From Maledivibacter sp. (GTDB lineage Bacteria; Bacillota; Clostridia; Peptostreptococcales; Caminicellaceae): a stretch of 64,000 bases of DNA. Position numbers and translations under genes: made by a program. Below, one piece after another: positions 26,428-35,110 of this stretch (positions are counted from its first letter, which is position 1; the number at the start of each line of letters is the position of its first letter). The notes under the pieces are model-generated. The model ran no database searches, was not told the DNA's origin, and worked only from the letters and a program-made list of their open reading frames with translations. The DNA lies in the NCBI GenBank assembly GCA_025210375.1, contig JAOASB010000047.1, positions 1 through 64,000 on the forward strand, read 5' to 3'.

Positions 26428-27183
26428 ATGGAAAAATTTATAGAAACTCCTTTTTTACCTAAGGGTAAAGTAAAAACGGTTATAGTAGACAAAAGGGTTC
26501 CAAAATGTGTACAGAATAAAATACGAGCTAAAGGTATAAATATTATTGAGACTCCTTATTGTGATAACCTGTATAATGCGGTCTCGGCTCACCCGGATAT
26601 GCTTATGCATCATATGGGAGGCAATGAAATTGTTGTGGCACCAAATATTTATGATGATATATATATCAAACTTAAAGAATTAAATTTAAAAGTAATTAAA
26701 GGGAATACTATGTTAAAGAGTACCTATCCCGACGATATTGCATATAATGTAGGGAGAATAGGCCAAATAGCTGTACACAACTTTAAATATACAGATAAAA
26801 GAATTATTAAAAGTCTTGAAGAAAAACGATTAAAGCTAATAAATGTAAATCAAGGATACTCCAAATGTTCTATATGTATAGTCAATGAAAAAGCCATAAT
26901 TACATCGGATCGAGGAATTGCTGGAAAGCTAGAAAAATATGATATAGATGTATTGCTAATAAAAAGTGGATATATTGATTTGCCAGGTTTAGATTATGGA
27001 TTTATAGGTGGAACATCGGGATTGATTGAAAATAAAAAAATGTTTTTTTCCGGTGATATAAGGGAACATCCTGATTTTGAGATGATAAAAAAATTCTTAG
27101 AGAAATATTCAGTTGGGTTTGATATTGTAGAAGATAAAAAACTTATTGATATAGGTTCCATTATACCCATTACAGAAATATAA
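26428..27183 (+). CDS. DUF6873 (GME-fold-like) family protein
   Basis: The 251-residue product matches a conserved clostridial family of unknown function. Key features are I-x-T-P-Y-C-D-N-L-Y-N-A-V-S-A-H-P-D-M, Y-P-D-D-I-A-Y-N-V, V-N-Q-G-Y-S-K-C-S-I-C-I and Y-G-F-I-G-G-T-S-G. The repeated alpha/beta pattern suggests an amidinotransferase-like fold, and the conserved His, Asp and Cys could form an active site; this is inference. I chose the ATG at 26428, after GAGGGTGG; the open frame continues upstream through two tRNA genes and cannot be coding there. Downstream genes are sporulation-related. Confidence 0.65.
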   Translation: MEKFIETPFLPKGKVKTVIVDKRVPKCVQNKIRAKGINIIETPYCDNLYNAVSAHPDMLMHHMGGNEIVVAPNIYDDIYIKLKELNLKVIKGNTMLKSTYPDDIAYNVGRIGQIAVHNFKYTDKRIIKSLEEKRLKLINVNQGYSKCSICIVNEKAIITSDRGIAGKLEKYDIDVLLIKSGYIDLPGLDYGFIGGTSGLIENKKMFFSGDIREHPDFEMIKKFLEKYSVGFDIVEDKKLIDIGSIIPITEI

Positions 27184-27304
27184 ACCCATGAATTGTATGT
27201 AAATTCTTCATAAATGACAGTAAAAACAAAATATAACAGAACATTATTTGTATATGCTTTTTTTTAATCCCGTATACTACTACTGAAAGGAGGGAGTGAT
27301 AATA

Positions 27305-28222
27305 GTGGATCTACTTTCCATTACTTTTTATGAAAATGAAGAAGTTAACAGCAGTGTAGTTGATATGATAACCAAAAACTATAATAATAAAGACATGGTA
27401 GTAAGTAATAGTACAGCAAAGGATGGCAAGTTTAATACAATTAGATTTTATATAGATGAAAAAATGGTTAATAAGAATGATATTTTATATGATGATTTTT
27501 TTAATGTGTTCAAACATTATGCGGCTGTTGGTATTTCCAATTATATAGTAGATGTTCTGGAATTAAGTATAATAGAAAAAATTCTTCAAGCCGATTATTG
27601 TTTTTTAAAGGCCAGTGAAAAGAAAACTATCATAGAGCAATTAAATATTTGTTTAGATAATGAGATTTATGATGATAGTATTGATGTACCATATAAAGTA
27701 AATAGAAAAGCCAAAATAATCTATAAATTAATGGATTTTTTTGCTGAAAATGATAGCTTGAACATAGAAGGATTTGTCAATTTTAGGTTGAGGAATTATC
27801 TTGATGACATATATGAGGTGATTGATAGAGTCGTAGAAGAATTCGTGATGGAAAAGGAATATAATGAGTTTATTAAGCTTCTAAGGTATTTTGTAAATAT
27901 CCAAGAATCCAAAATAGACTTAATAAATATTGTTGTAGACAAGGGGGGTAAATATCACTTCTTTGATGAAAAAAACAAAGTAATAGATGATAACTACATA
28001 AGGGGTTTGATAGATGATCTAGTTGATAATAACTTGAATAATGATGATTTTCTTGTAAGCTCTCTTATAACAATAGCACCTAAAAAAATAATATTTCACC
28101 TAGCTTCGAATATAAAAAATACAGAAATAATTGAAACTATAAAAAACATATTTGACGACAGGGTTTATATATGCAATAACTGCAAAATTTGCAATATAAA
28201 TAAGGATATAAAGGGAGAGTAG
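27305..28222 (+). CDS. ytxC: YtxC-like putative sporulation protein
   Basis: The 305-residue product follows the YtxC family layout. The N-terminal half is alpha/beta. The centre has A-D-Y-C-F-L-K-A-S-E-K-K-T-I, and then comes the conserved I-E-G-F-V-N-F-R-L-R-N-Y segment. The C-terminus ends in a small Cys motif (C-N-N-C-K-I-C-N). In Bacillus ytxC has been linked to sporulation, but no molecular role is known. I chose the GTG at 27305, ten bases after AAAGGAGGG; another GTG at 27296 touches that box. Confidence 0.75.
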   Translation: MDLLSITFYENEEVNSSVVDMITKNYNNKDMVVSNSTAKDGKFNTIRFYIDEKMVNKNDILYDDFFNVFKHYAAVGISNYIVDVLELSIIEKILQADYCFLKASEKKTIIEQLNICLDNEIYDDSIDVPYKVNRKAKIIYKLMDFFAENDSLNIEGFVNFRLRNYLDDIYEVIDRVVEEFVMEKEYNEFIKLLRYFVNIQESKIDLINIVVDKGGKYHFFDEKNKVIDDNYIRGLIDDLVDNNLNNDDFLVSSLITIAPKKIIFHLASNIKNTEIIETIKNIFDDRVYICNNCKICNINKDIKGE

Positions 28223-28324
28223 ATATGAACATAATCTACTCTTTCTTATTGCTATTGAAAGGACTAGGGTTATATGGTATACTTTATTTTGTTTGCATAA
28301 GATAAAGATATAAGAGGTGAAAAA

Positions 28325-28927
28325 ATGTTTTGGGTAAAAGTAATGATATTGTCTATAATTGGAGCTGGAATAGGATGGATGACAAATGTTTTTGCAGTAA
28401 AGTTGATTTTTAGACCCTTAAACCCCATAAAAATACCTGGTTTAAATTTTTCTATTCAAGGGTTGATTCCAAAGAGAAAATCTGAGATAGCTAGAAGTAT
28501 TGGTCATACAGTGGAAACCGAACTTATTTCTATTGAGGAAATAATAGATAAATTGATTGAAGAAGAAAATAAAGGCCAAATCATATCACAAATTAAGAAA
28601 AAAGTTAGAACTATTGCTGAAGAAAAGATGCCTTCCCTTATACCTGGAGCCATAAGGGGTATGATACTTGTTTATGTAGATGAAATCATAGAAAGTGAAG
28701 GGGAAAATGTAATAAATGAATTAAGTGAAAAGCTTATTCATAAGGCTACTAGCAAGGTAAAGATTTCTGAAATAATTGAAGAAAAGATAAATGATTTTGA
28801 ATTAGAAAAGTTAGAAGAAATAATTATAGGCATTGCCAAAAAAGAGTTGAAGCATATAGAGCTTCTGGGTGGGCTTATAGGGTTTGTTATAGGTTTTATG
28901 CAAGGTATAATAATTTTACAATTTTAG
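28325..28927 (+). CDS. DUF445 family membrane protein
   Basis: The 200-residue product has an N-terminal membrane helix with the family signature G-A-G-I-G-W-M-T-N-V-F-A-V-K-L-I-F-R-P (about 12-30). A long charged helical domain follows, with a second membrane helix at the C-terminus (about 180-198). The family includes Bacillus YheB-type proteins, shorter here than most. The role is not known; the topology puts the helical part in the cytoplasm or inner face. It is monocistronic, with an AGAGGTGA box. Confidence 0.75.
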   Translation: MFWVKVMILSIIGAGIGWMTNVFAVKLIFRPLNPIKIPGLNFSIQGLIPKRKSEIARSIGHTVETELISIEEIIDKLIEEENKGQIISQIKKKVRTIAEEKMPSLIPGAIRGMILVYVDEIIESEGENVINELSEKLIHKATSKVKISEIIEEKINDFELEKLEEIIIGIAKKELKHIELLGGLIGFVIGFMQGIIILQF

Positions 28928-28959
28928 TGTATAATAAATAAATAAAACACAAAAACTTA

Positions 28960-28987
28960 TTGACAAATAGATTTTTATCAATATAAT
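28960..28987 (+). promoter_or_regulatory. Sigma-A promoter of the thrS leader
   Basis: TTGACA (28960-28965), a 16-base spacer, then TATAAT (28982-28987). The T-box leader begins just downstream. Confidence 0.85.
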
Positions 28988-29004
28988 TATATTAAACCAA
29001 TAAT

Positions 29005-29250
29005 AGTAATGCTATGATAGGGAAGAGTACTATAGATTCTGTCTTCAGAGAGGAAATGCCATTGGCTGGGAGCATTTCTGATATGGTTATAGGAAAACTA
29101 CCCCTTGAGCAGTAGTTTAGTAGTCTTAGACGAAAAATCTACCGGGTGGCAACGTTAATGCCGTTAGAGTGGATATATTATCCATTAGGGTGGAACCACG
29201 GGAGCAACCTCTCGTCCCTACTTTATGTAGAGACGAGGGGTTTTTTATAT
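29005..29250 (+). ncRNA. T-box leader of thrS (specifier ACT)
   Basis: The T-box sequence AGGGTGGAACCACGG is at about 29187-29201, followed by terminator GTCCCTACTTTATGTAGAGAC. In Stem I the segment GAAA-ACT-ACC aligns with the specifier loop of the argS and pheS leaders, giving ACT (29097-29099), a threonine codon. Uncharged tRNA-Thr should favour the antiterminator and allow thrS transcription. Confidence 0.93.
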
Positions 29251-29300
29251 TTAAATTGAGCCTAAAATAATACTAAATAGGTGACGAGGAGGTTTGTTGT

Positions 29301-31229
29301 ATGGAACAAGTAAAAATTACTTTGAAGGATGGTTCAGCAAAAGAGGTGGAAAAAGGAACAACAATACTAGAACTTGCTAAGGGTATAAGTGGAAGACTTG
29401 CAAAGGAAGCCATGGCTGGTGAGATAGATGGTAATGTTGTAGATTTAAACTACGAGCTAGATAAGGATTGTGAGGTTAATATATTAAAATTTGATGATGA
29501 AGGTGGAGCAGATGTATTTAGACATACTAGTGCCCATATATTAGCTCAAGCAGTTAAAAAATTGTATCCCAAAACAACTTTAGCTATTGGGCCAGCCATT
29601 GAAAATGGATATTATTATGACTTTGACTCTGAACATAAATTTACTCCTGAAGACTTAGAAAAAATTGAAAAAGAAATGACTAAGATAGCTAAAGAAGATT
29701 TGCAAATAGAAAGATTTGAGCTTCCTAGAGATGAGGCTTTAAAATATATGGAAGACAAAGGGGAAGGGTATAAGGTTGAACTTATTACAGATTTACCCGA
29801 AGACGCTGTTATTTCTTTCTATAAGCAGGGAGACTTCGTAGATCTTTGTGCAGGACCCCATCTACCTTCCACAAAGCCAGTTAAAGCCTTGAAACTCTTA
29901 AGTCTTGCCGGTGCTTATTGGAGAGGTGACGAAAAGAACAAAATGCTTCAAAGAATTTATGGGACTTCTTTTCCAAAGAAAAAACTTTTGGAAGAACACA
30001 TTCATAGATTAGAAGAAGCTAAAAAAAGGGATCATAGAAAATTAGGTAAGGAATTAAAGCTATTCACTATTTTAGAAGAAGGACCTGGTTTCCCATTTTT
30101 CCTACCAAAGGGTATGGAGTTAAAAAATACCCTTATGGACTACTGGAGAGAAGTCCATAAAAAGTGGGGATATGTACAGGTTGAAACTCCAATCATACTA
30201 AATAGAAAGCTTTGGGAAACTTCTGGACACTGGTATCATTATAAAGAGAATATGTACACTTTACGAATCGATGATGAAGACTATGCTATAAAACCGATGA
30301 ACTGTCCAGGTGGAATGCTAGTTTATAATACAGAGATGCGTTCCTATAGGGATTTTCCAATGAGACTTGGTGAAGTAGGTAGAGTTCATAGACATGAGTT
30401 ATCCGGGGCACTTCATGGTCTTATGAGGGTAAGGGCCTTTACTCAGGATGATGCCCATATATTTATGCTTCCAGAGCAGATCAAGGATGAAATTAAAGGT
30501 GTAGCTAAGTTGATAGATGAAGTTTATACAAAGTTTGGATTTAAATACCATGTGGAATTGTCTACTAGACCAGAGGATTCAATGGGTAGTGACGAAGATT
30601 GGGAAATGGCTGAAAATTCTTTGAAAGAAGCTTTAGAAGAATTAGAATTGCCCTATAAGATAAATGAAGGTGATGGTGCATTTTATGGCCCTAAAATAGA
30701 TTTTCAATTAGAGGATTGTATAGGTAGAACATGGCAGTGTGGAACAATTCAGTTAGACTTCCAACTTCCACAAAGGTTTGAATTGACATATGTAGGTAAG
30801 GATGGGGAAAAACATAGACCTATAGTAATCCATAGAGTGGCATTTGGTAGTATAGAAAGATTTATTGGAATACTTATTGAGCATTTTGCTGGTAAGTTCC
30901 CTACATGGCTTGCACCTGAGCAGGTTAGAGTACTACCTATAACAGATAGACATATTGACTATGCTGAGAGTGTTGCTAAGAAAATGGATGCAAGGGGTAT
31001 AAAGGCAGAAGTTGACGGCAGAAGTGAAAAAATAGGTTATAAAATACGTGAAGCACAGCTTCAAAAGGTTCCATATATGCTTATTGTTGGAGATAAAGAA
31101 TCAGAAACACAAACTGTATCTGTACGCTCTAGGGATAGAGGGGAATTGGGAAGCCAAGAAATAGATAATTTTATTGAACAAGTAATAAATGAAATAGAAA
31201 ATAGAATATTGTCAATATCTGAAGAATAA
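29301..31229 (+). CDS. thrS: Threonyl-tRNA synthetase
   Basis: The 642-residue product has all ThrRS domains in order: TGS (about 1-62), editing domain with H-T-S-A-H-I-L-A-Q-A (about 73-82) and C-A-G-P-H, class II catalytic core with K-P-M-N-C-P-G-G-M (about 333-341), R-V-R-A-F-T-Q-D-D-A-H, and R-T-W-Q-C-G-T-I-Q-L-D-F, and a C-terminal anticodon-binding domain. It charges tRNA-Thr. The start ATG follows GACGAGGAGG. Expression is T-box controlled. Confidence 0.97.
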   Translation: MEQVKITLKDGSAKEVEKGTTILELAKGISGRLAKEAMAGEIDGNVVDLNYELDKDCEVNILKFDDEGGADVFRHTSAHILAQAVKKLYPKTTLAIGPAIENGYYYDFDSEHKFTPEDLEKIEKEMTKIAKEDLQIERFELPRDEALKYMEDKGEGYKVELITDLPEDAVISFYKQGDFVDLCAGPHLPSTKPVKALKLLSLAGAYWRGDEKNKMLQRIYGTSFPKKKLLEEHIHRLEEAKKRDHRKLGKELKLFTILEEGPGFPFFLPKGMELKNTLMDYWREVHKKWGYVQVETPIILNRKLWETSGHWYHYKENMYTLRIDDEDYAIKPMNCPGGMLVYNTEMRSYRDFPMRLGEVGRVHRHELSGALHGLMRVRAFTQDDAHIFMLPEQIKDEIKGVAKLIDEVYTKFGFKYHVELSTRPEDSMGSDEDWEMAENSLKEALEELELPYKINEGDGAFYGPKIDFQLEDCIGRTWQCGTIQLDFQLPQRFELTYVGKDGEKHRPIVIHRVAFGSIERFIGILIEHFAGKFPTWLAPEQVRVLPITDRHIDYAESVAKKMDARGIKAEVDGRSEKIGYKIREAQLQKVPYMLIVGDKESETQTVSVRSRDRGELGSQEIDNFIEQVINEIENRILSISEE

Positions 31230-31242
31230 AAAGAAAAAGATG

Positions 31243-31348
31243 AAAAAGTCGTTTAGAAAAACTAAACGACTTTTCAGATTGTTGACAAGGTCAACAAGAT
31301 GGCAGGCTGCCTAAAAAAAGTCGTTTAGAAAAACTAAACGACTTTTTT
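31243..31348. terminator. Duplicated terminator flanking a family E segment
   Basis: Two near-identical hairpins (AAAGTCGTTTAG-AAAA-CTAAACGACTTT) lie at 31243-31274 and 31313-31348. Between them sits a 38-base segment, CAGATTGTTGACAAGG continuing to GGCAGGCTGCCT, that also occurs after argS. The hairpins serve convergent thrS and the protease gene; the second overlaps the protease stop codon. Confidence 0.85.
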
Positions 31349-32912
31349 ATATGATTGAAAGATTTTTGGAACTGTCAAAATTTTTTATTATTGTATTTAA
31401 ATCTTCTCCTGTCAATGTTTCTTTTTCATACAATACTCCGGCTACCTTAGTTAATAGCTCCTTATTAGCTTTAATTCTTACTAATGTATCCTTGTAGCAA
31501 TTATCGATTATTTTGTTTATTTCTTTATCAATTGAGTCATAGCAATTCTTGATGAGACTTGGTTCATAGAATCTATTTTCTAAATCACTCATGCCATATT
31601 CACAAACCATTTGAAAAGCTAATTGATTTGCTTTTTGGAGGTCATCCTTAGCTCCCGTTGAAATATTACCAAAGATCACTTCTTCTGCGGCTCTTCCCCC
31701 CAGCATAACCTTTATTTTGTTATAAAGCTCTTCTTTGGTTATTAAAAAACGCTCTTCGTCAGGAGTATACATCACATATCCTAGTGCTTGACTTCTAGGT
31801 ATAATGGAAATTTTGGAAATTAAGTCTGTACTCAGTATTTTTCCCATCAAAGCATGGCCCGATTCATGGAAAGAAACTCTTTTCTTTTCTTTTTCTAAAA
31901 TGGAAAAATTTTTTCTTTCCAAACCACCGATAACTTTCTCAATGGCATTATTAAAGTCATCGAAATCAATTATTTTCTTATTGTTTCTTACCGCTAGTAT
32001 GGCAGCTTCATTAGCGATGTTTGAAATATGGGCACCAGACATGCCATGGGTTCTTTTTGCCAGCTCTTTGACATCTATTTTGGGACTTATAGGTTTATTT
32101 TTAATGTGAACCTTAAAAATTTCTTCCCTAGATTTAATATCCGGATTACCTATAAATATGTTCCTATCAAATCTTCCAGGTCGTTTTAAGGCTTCGTCAA
32201 GCATGTCAATTCGATTAGTGGCTCCTATGATTATAACAGTCTGATCGTTGTTAAATCCATCCATCTCTATTAATAATTGGTTTAATGTTTGATCCTTTTC
32301 GTTATTACTTTCTAGGGTTCTTTTAGCTCCAATGGCATCTATTTCATCTATGAAAATGACTGAAGGAGCTTCTTTTCTAGCTTTTTCAAATAATGATCGT
32401 ACTCTTTTTGCTCCTACTCCAACATATTTTTCCACAAACTCTGAACCGCTGGCGGGAATAAATTTTGAGTTTGTTTCACCTGCAATGGCTCTGGCTAATA
32501 AAGTTTTTCCCGTTCCTGGAGGACCATGTAACAAAATCCCCTTCGGAATCTTTGCTCCCATAGTTCTGTATTTATCTGGGTTTTTCAAAAAATCAATTAT
32601 CTCTGCCAGTTCTTCCTTTGCTTCATCCAATCCTGCTACATCCCTAAAACCTATGGCAGTTTCATTTGCCTTTTCGTTTCTTTTTTCATTTTTTTCATTT
32701 TTAAGATGGGCGGGAGCAAACTGGGGTGAATTATTGTCGAACTTTAAAAAATATATCAATAAAAAGATACTAATCACTATTAGTAGACTAGTTGTAGATC
32801 CTCTAATACTAATATGGCTTGCAGATTTACTATTAATACGAGATACTGCAACTATTATGATGTTTAAAATTATTGAGGATAAAAAAATAAAAAAAAGGGT
32901 CTTTTTTTTCAA
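31347..32912 (-). CDS. FtsH-type AAA+ zinc metalloprotease, short form
   Basis: The 521-residue product has two N-terminal membrane helices (about 6-23 and 38-56) with only a short outer loop. The AAA domain follows, with F-x-D-V-A-G-L-D-E-A-K-E-E-L, Walker A GPPGTGKT (about 127-134), Walker B V-I-F-I-D-E-I-D-A-I and R-P-G-R-F-D-R. The peptidase domain has H-E-S-G-H (about 350-354) and the third zinc-ligand region S-T-G-A-K-D-D-L. Housekeeping FtsH is 600-650 residues with a larger outer domain, so this is probably a second FtsH-like protease. The TTG at 32912 follows AGGTGG; an in-frame GTG at 32924 lies within that box. Confidence 0.85.
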   Translation of the reverse strand: MKKKTLFFIFLSSIILNIIIVAVSRINSKSASHISIRGSTTSLLIVISIFLLIYFLKFDNNSPQFAPAHLKNEKNEKRNEKANETAIGFRDVAGLDEAKEELAEIIDFLKNPDKYRTMGAKIPKGILLHGPPGTGKTLLARAIAGETNSKFIPASGSEFVEKYVGVGAKRVRSLFEKARKEAPSVIFIDEIDAIGAKRTLESNNEKDQTLNQLLIEMDGFNNDQTVIIIGATNRIDMLDEALKRPGRFDRNIFIGNPDIKSREEIFKVHIKNKPISPKIDVKELAKRTHGMSGAHISNIANEAAILAVRNNKKIIDFDDFNNAIEKVIGGLERKNFSILEKEKKRVSFHESGHALMGKILSTDLISKISIIPRSQALGYVMYTPDEERFLITKEELYNKIKVMLGGRAAEEVIFGNISTGAKDDLQKANQLAFQMVCEYGMSDLENRFYEPSLIKNCYDSIDKEINKIIDNCYKDTLVRIKANKELLTKVAGVLYEKETLTGEDLNTIIKNFDSSKNLSII

Positions 32913-32958
32913 AATAAAAACCACCTGCCTTTTATTTTATCGTAATTTTGACTGAGGA

Positions 32959-33065
32959 TATAGGGATTAAAGTAAAAACTTTGATTTATACAACATGGCC
33001 AAAACTCCCAGAAACCCTAGGTATTTGTATATGTATAAGCTAAGTTTCACTATGTAAACCCTATA
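32959..33065. repeat. Family B element, full copy (107 bp)
   Basis: It begins TATAGGGATTAAAGTAAAA and ends GTAAACCCTATA, with arms CTTTGATTTATACA and TGTATAAGCTAAG. Confidence 0.75.
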
Positions 33066-33323
33066 TTCATGGTTAAATAGTAAATTTTATTTATATTCGA
33101 TATTAGTGTACCCAAAGTCAGGATAAAAAATAAATCAAAACAAAAATTATATGATTTCTGAAAATTTTATATATTAATAAAATTATATAAATAAAGAATA
33201 TTAATAAAGAAGGAATATTCAAAAAAATGTAGAATTATATGTCTTAGAAAAGATTATATTGGTAATATTTTAAAAAAATGTATATGGATAAATAATTTAT
33301 GATATTTTGAAAATTTAACTAAA

Positions 33324-33472
33324 TGAAGAAATTACATGGCTCTTACTTGTCTAAACCTAATATGCAGATATCATCCTTGATTTAATTACTTAGGATATAA
33401 GCATATCCGATGATTCTAGGGATTTTTGATGTGTATAAATTAACTGTTTAACTGGAATATCTATAATTAAAT
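33324..33472. repeat. Truncated family A joined to a family B arm
   Basis: The left part starts GAAGAAATTACATGGCTCTTAC and follows family A through ATATCATCCTTGATTTAATT. At about 33405 it changes to the family B right arm (CTAGGGATTTTTGATGTG, ending GGAATATCTATA). No family A right end follows. Confidence 0.6.
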
Positions 33473-33819
33473 TTTATAAAAATTTTTATTTAAGGAATTA
33501 ATTTATGCATGTCTACATAATTATTAATTGAGGAAAATATTCGTAATACCAGTCGGTAAATATATAAGAAATTGTTCTTTGTATCTAACTTGTCTACTTA
33601 ATCTCTTAAAGTCATTCAACCATACATAATAAGTCTACAAAAGGTTTTTTAGAAGAGAATGCATAACCCTTATTGCTGTTAAAAATCAACAAAACTGCAA
33701 TAATATTACATGCGCATCTTCTATTAAATATATCTTCAACCTATTTTGAAATGAAGGGAGGTAAATTTTCAACATTTCAAATCAAAAATATTTCTATGAA
33801 AATAGAGGGGGATTTTTTT

Positions 33820-35028
33820 ATGTTTAAGAAGTTTTTAGCTATTTTATTAGTTCTAACTTTATTAGTTGGATTGACCGCATGTGGACAAAAACCTGCTGCA
33901 ACTGAAGAACCAGCAGCCAAAGCTGAAGAACCAGCTCCTGCAACCGAAGAGCCGGCAGCTAAAACTGAAGAACCAGCTGCTGATGGAAACTGGAAGATAG
34001 GTATAATGACTGGTACTGTTTCTCAAAATGAAGAAGAGTACAGGGCAGCGGAAAGAGTTTTAAAAGAATATGGTAAAGAGCATATTATGATAATGACTTA
34101 TCCAGATAAGTTTATGGATGAGCAAGAGACAACTATAGCTAATGTGGCTAGTATGGCAGAAGATCCAGATTGTAAAGCCATTATATTCGTACAGGCAGTT
34201 CCAGGGGCATCTGCGGCCATAGATAAAGCAAGGGAAATTAACCCTGACCTTTTAGTTATAGCAGGTCAACCGGGGGAAGATCCAGGTACAATATCTTCTA
34301 AAGCTGATATAGTACTTAGTCCCGATGATTTAGGAATGGGTACAGAAATACCGGCTCAAGCTAAGAAGCAAGGGGCAAAAGTGTTTGTGCATTATTCATT
34401 CCCAAGACATATGTCCTATGCTCTTCTTTCCGCTAGAAGAGACATATTTAAAGAAGAATGTAAAAAGCTTGGAATGGAGTTTGTAGATGCCACAGCTCCA
34501 GACCCAACAGGCGACGCTGGGGTTCCCGGTGCGCAACAATTTATTCTTGAAGATGTACCTAGAATGGTAGAGAAATATGGTAAGGATACTGCATTCTTTA
34601 GTACTAACTGTGCTATGCAGGTTCCTCTTATAAAATCAGTTGTAGATCAAGGTGCTATATATCCACAACCTTGCTGTCCATCTCCATATCATGGATTCCC
34701 GTCAGCACTTGGTATCGAGATTCCTGAGGATAAACAAGGGGATGTTGCTTATGTTGTTGATGAAATCACAGCTAAAATGAAGGCTGCTGGCATGGAAGGT
34801 AGAACCTCTACATGGCCTGTTCCCGTAGCTATGATGTTTATAGAAGCTGGAGCTGATTATGCTAAGGCATATATCGATGGTGAAACAGAGGGTAAGTTTG
34901 ATCAAGCTGTATTAAAAGATAAGTTTGAAGCCTATGCTGAAACAGAAATTAAAATGACTTCTCTTGAAGAAAATGGAAATAAATACGACAATTATATAAT
35001 GGTATTACTTGATTTCTTAACATTCTAA
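33820..35028 (+). CDS. DUF3798 substrate-binding lipoprotein of an ABC transporter
   Basis: The 402-residue product has a lipoprotein signal (L-V-G-L-T-A-C, Cys about 21), a low-complexity linker of EEPAA-type repeats (about 25-55), then a periplasmic-binding-protein-like domain starting W-K-I-G-I-M-T-G-T-V-S-Q-N-E-E-E-Y-R-A. It matches the DUF3798 family, whose ligand is unknown. It lies upstream of one ATP-binding protein and two permeases of the ribose/nucleoside transporter type. I chose the ATG at 33820, after GAGGGGGAT; the frame extends upstream but precedes the signal peptide. Confidence 0.85.
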   Translation: MFKKFLAILLVLTLLVGLTACGQKPAATEEPAAKAEEPAPATEEPAAKTEEPAADGNWKIGIMTGTVSQNEEEYRAAERVLKEYGKEHIMIMTYPDKFMDEQETTIANVASMAEDPDCKAIIFVQAVPGASAAIDKAREINPDLLVIAGQPGEDPGTISSKADIVLSPDDLGMGTEIPAQAKKQGAKVFVHYSFPRHMSYALLSARRDIFKEECKKLGMEFVDATAPDPTGDAGVPGAQQFILEDVPRMVEKYGKDTAFFSTNCAMQVPLIKSVVDQGAIYPQPCCPSPYHGFPSALGIEIPEDKQGDVAYVVDEITAKMKAAGMEGRTSTWPVPVAMMFIEAGADYAKAYIDGETEGKFDQAVLKDKFEAYAETEIKMTSLEENGNKYDNYIMVLLDFLTF

Positions 35029-35110
35029 TTATTAATCAATATAGTATAAATAATGTAAGGTTGCCATAAGGGTGACCTTACCTTTTCTATGAAATCATAA
35101 GGCGGTGATA

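Larger units (their letters stand above)
32913..33819. other. Long gene-free interval (about 900 bp) with B and A/B remnants
   Basis: It contains a full B copy (32959-33065), a truncated family A left part (about 33324-33405) joined to a B right arm (about 33405-33472), and otherwise very AT-rich sequence. The region 33476-33800 upstream of the DUF3798 gene may hold its promoter and leader, but I find no riboswitch core. No coding frame is convincing. Confidence 0.6.

Noticed and set aside
32332..32955. 207-codon plus-strand frame
   Set aside because: It is antisense to the FtsH-type protease AAA domain; no ribosome binding site and no recognisable domain.
33476..33819. Leader of the DUF3798 operon considered as a riboswitch
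   Set aside because: I could not find the conserved core of any riboswitch class I know, nor a convincing terminator/antiterminator pair.
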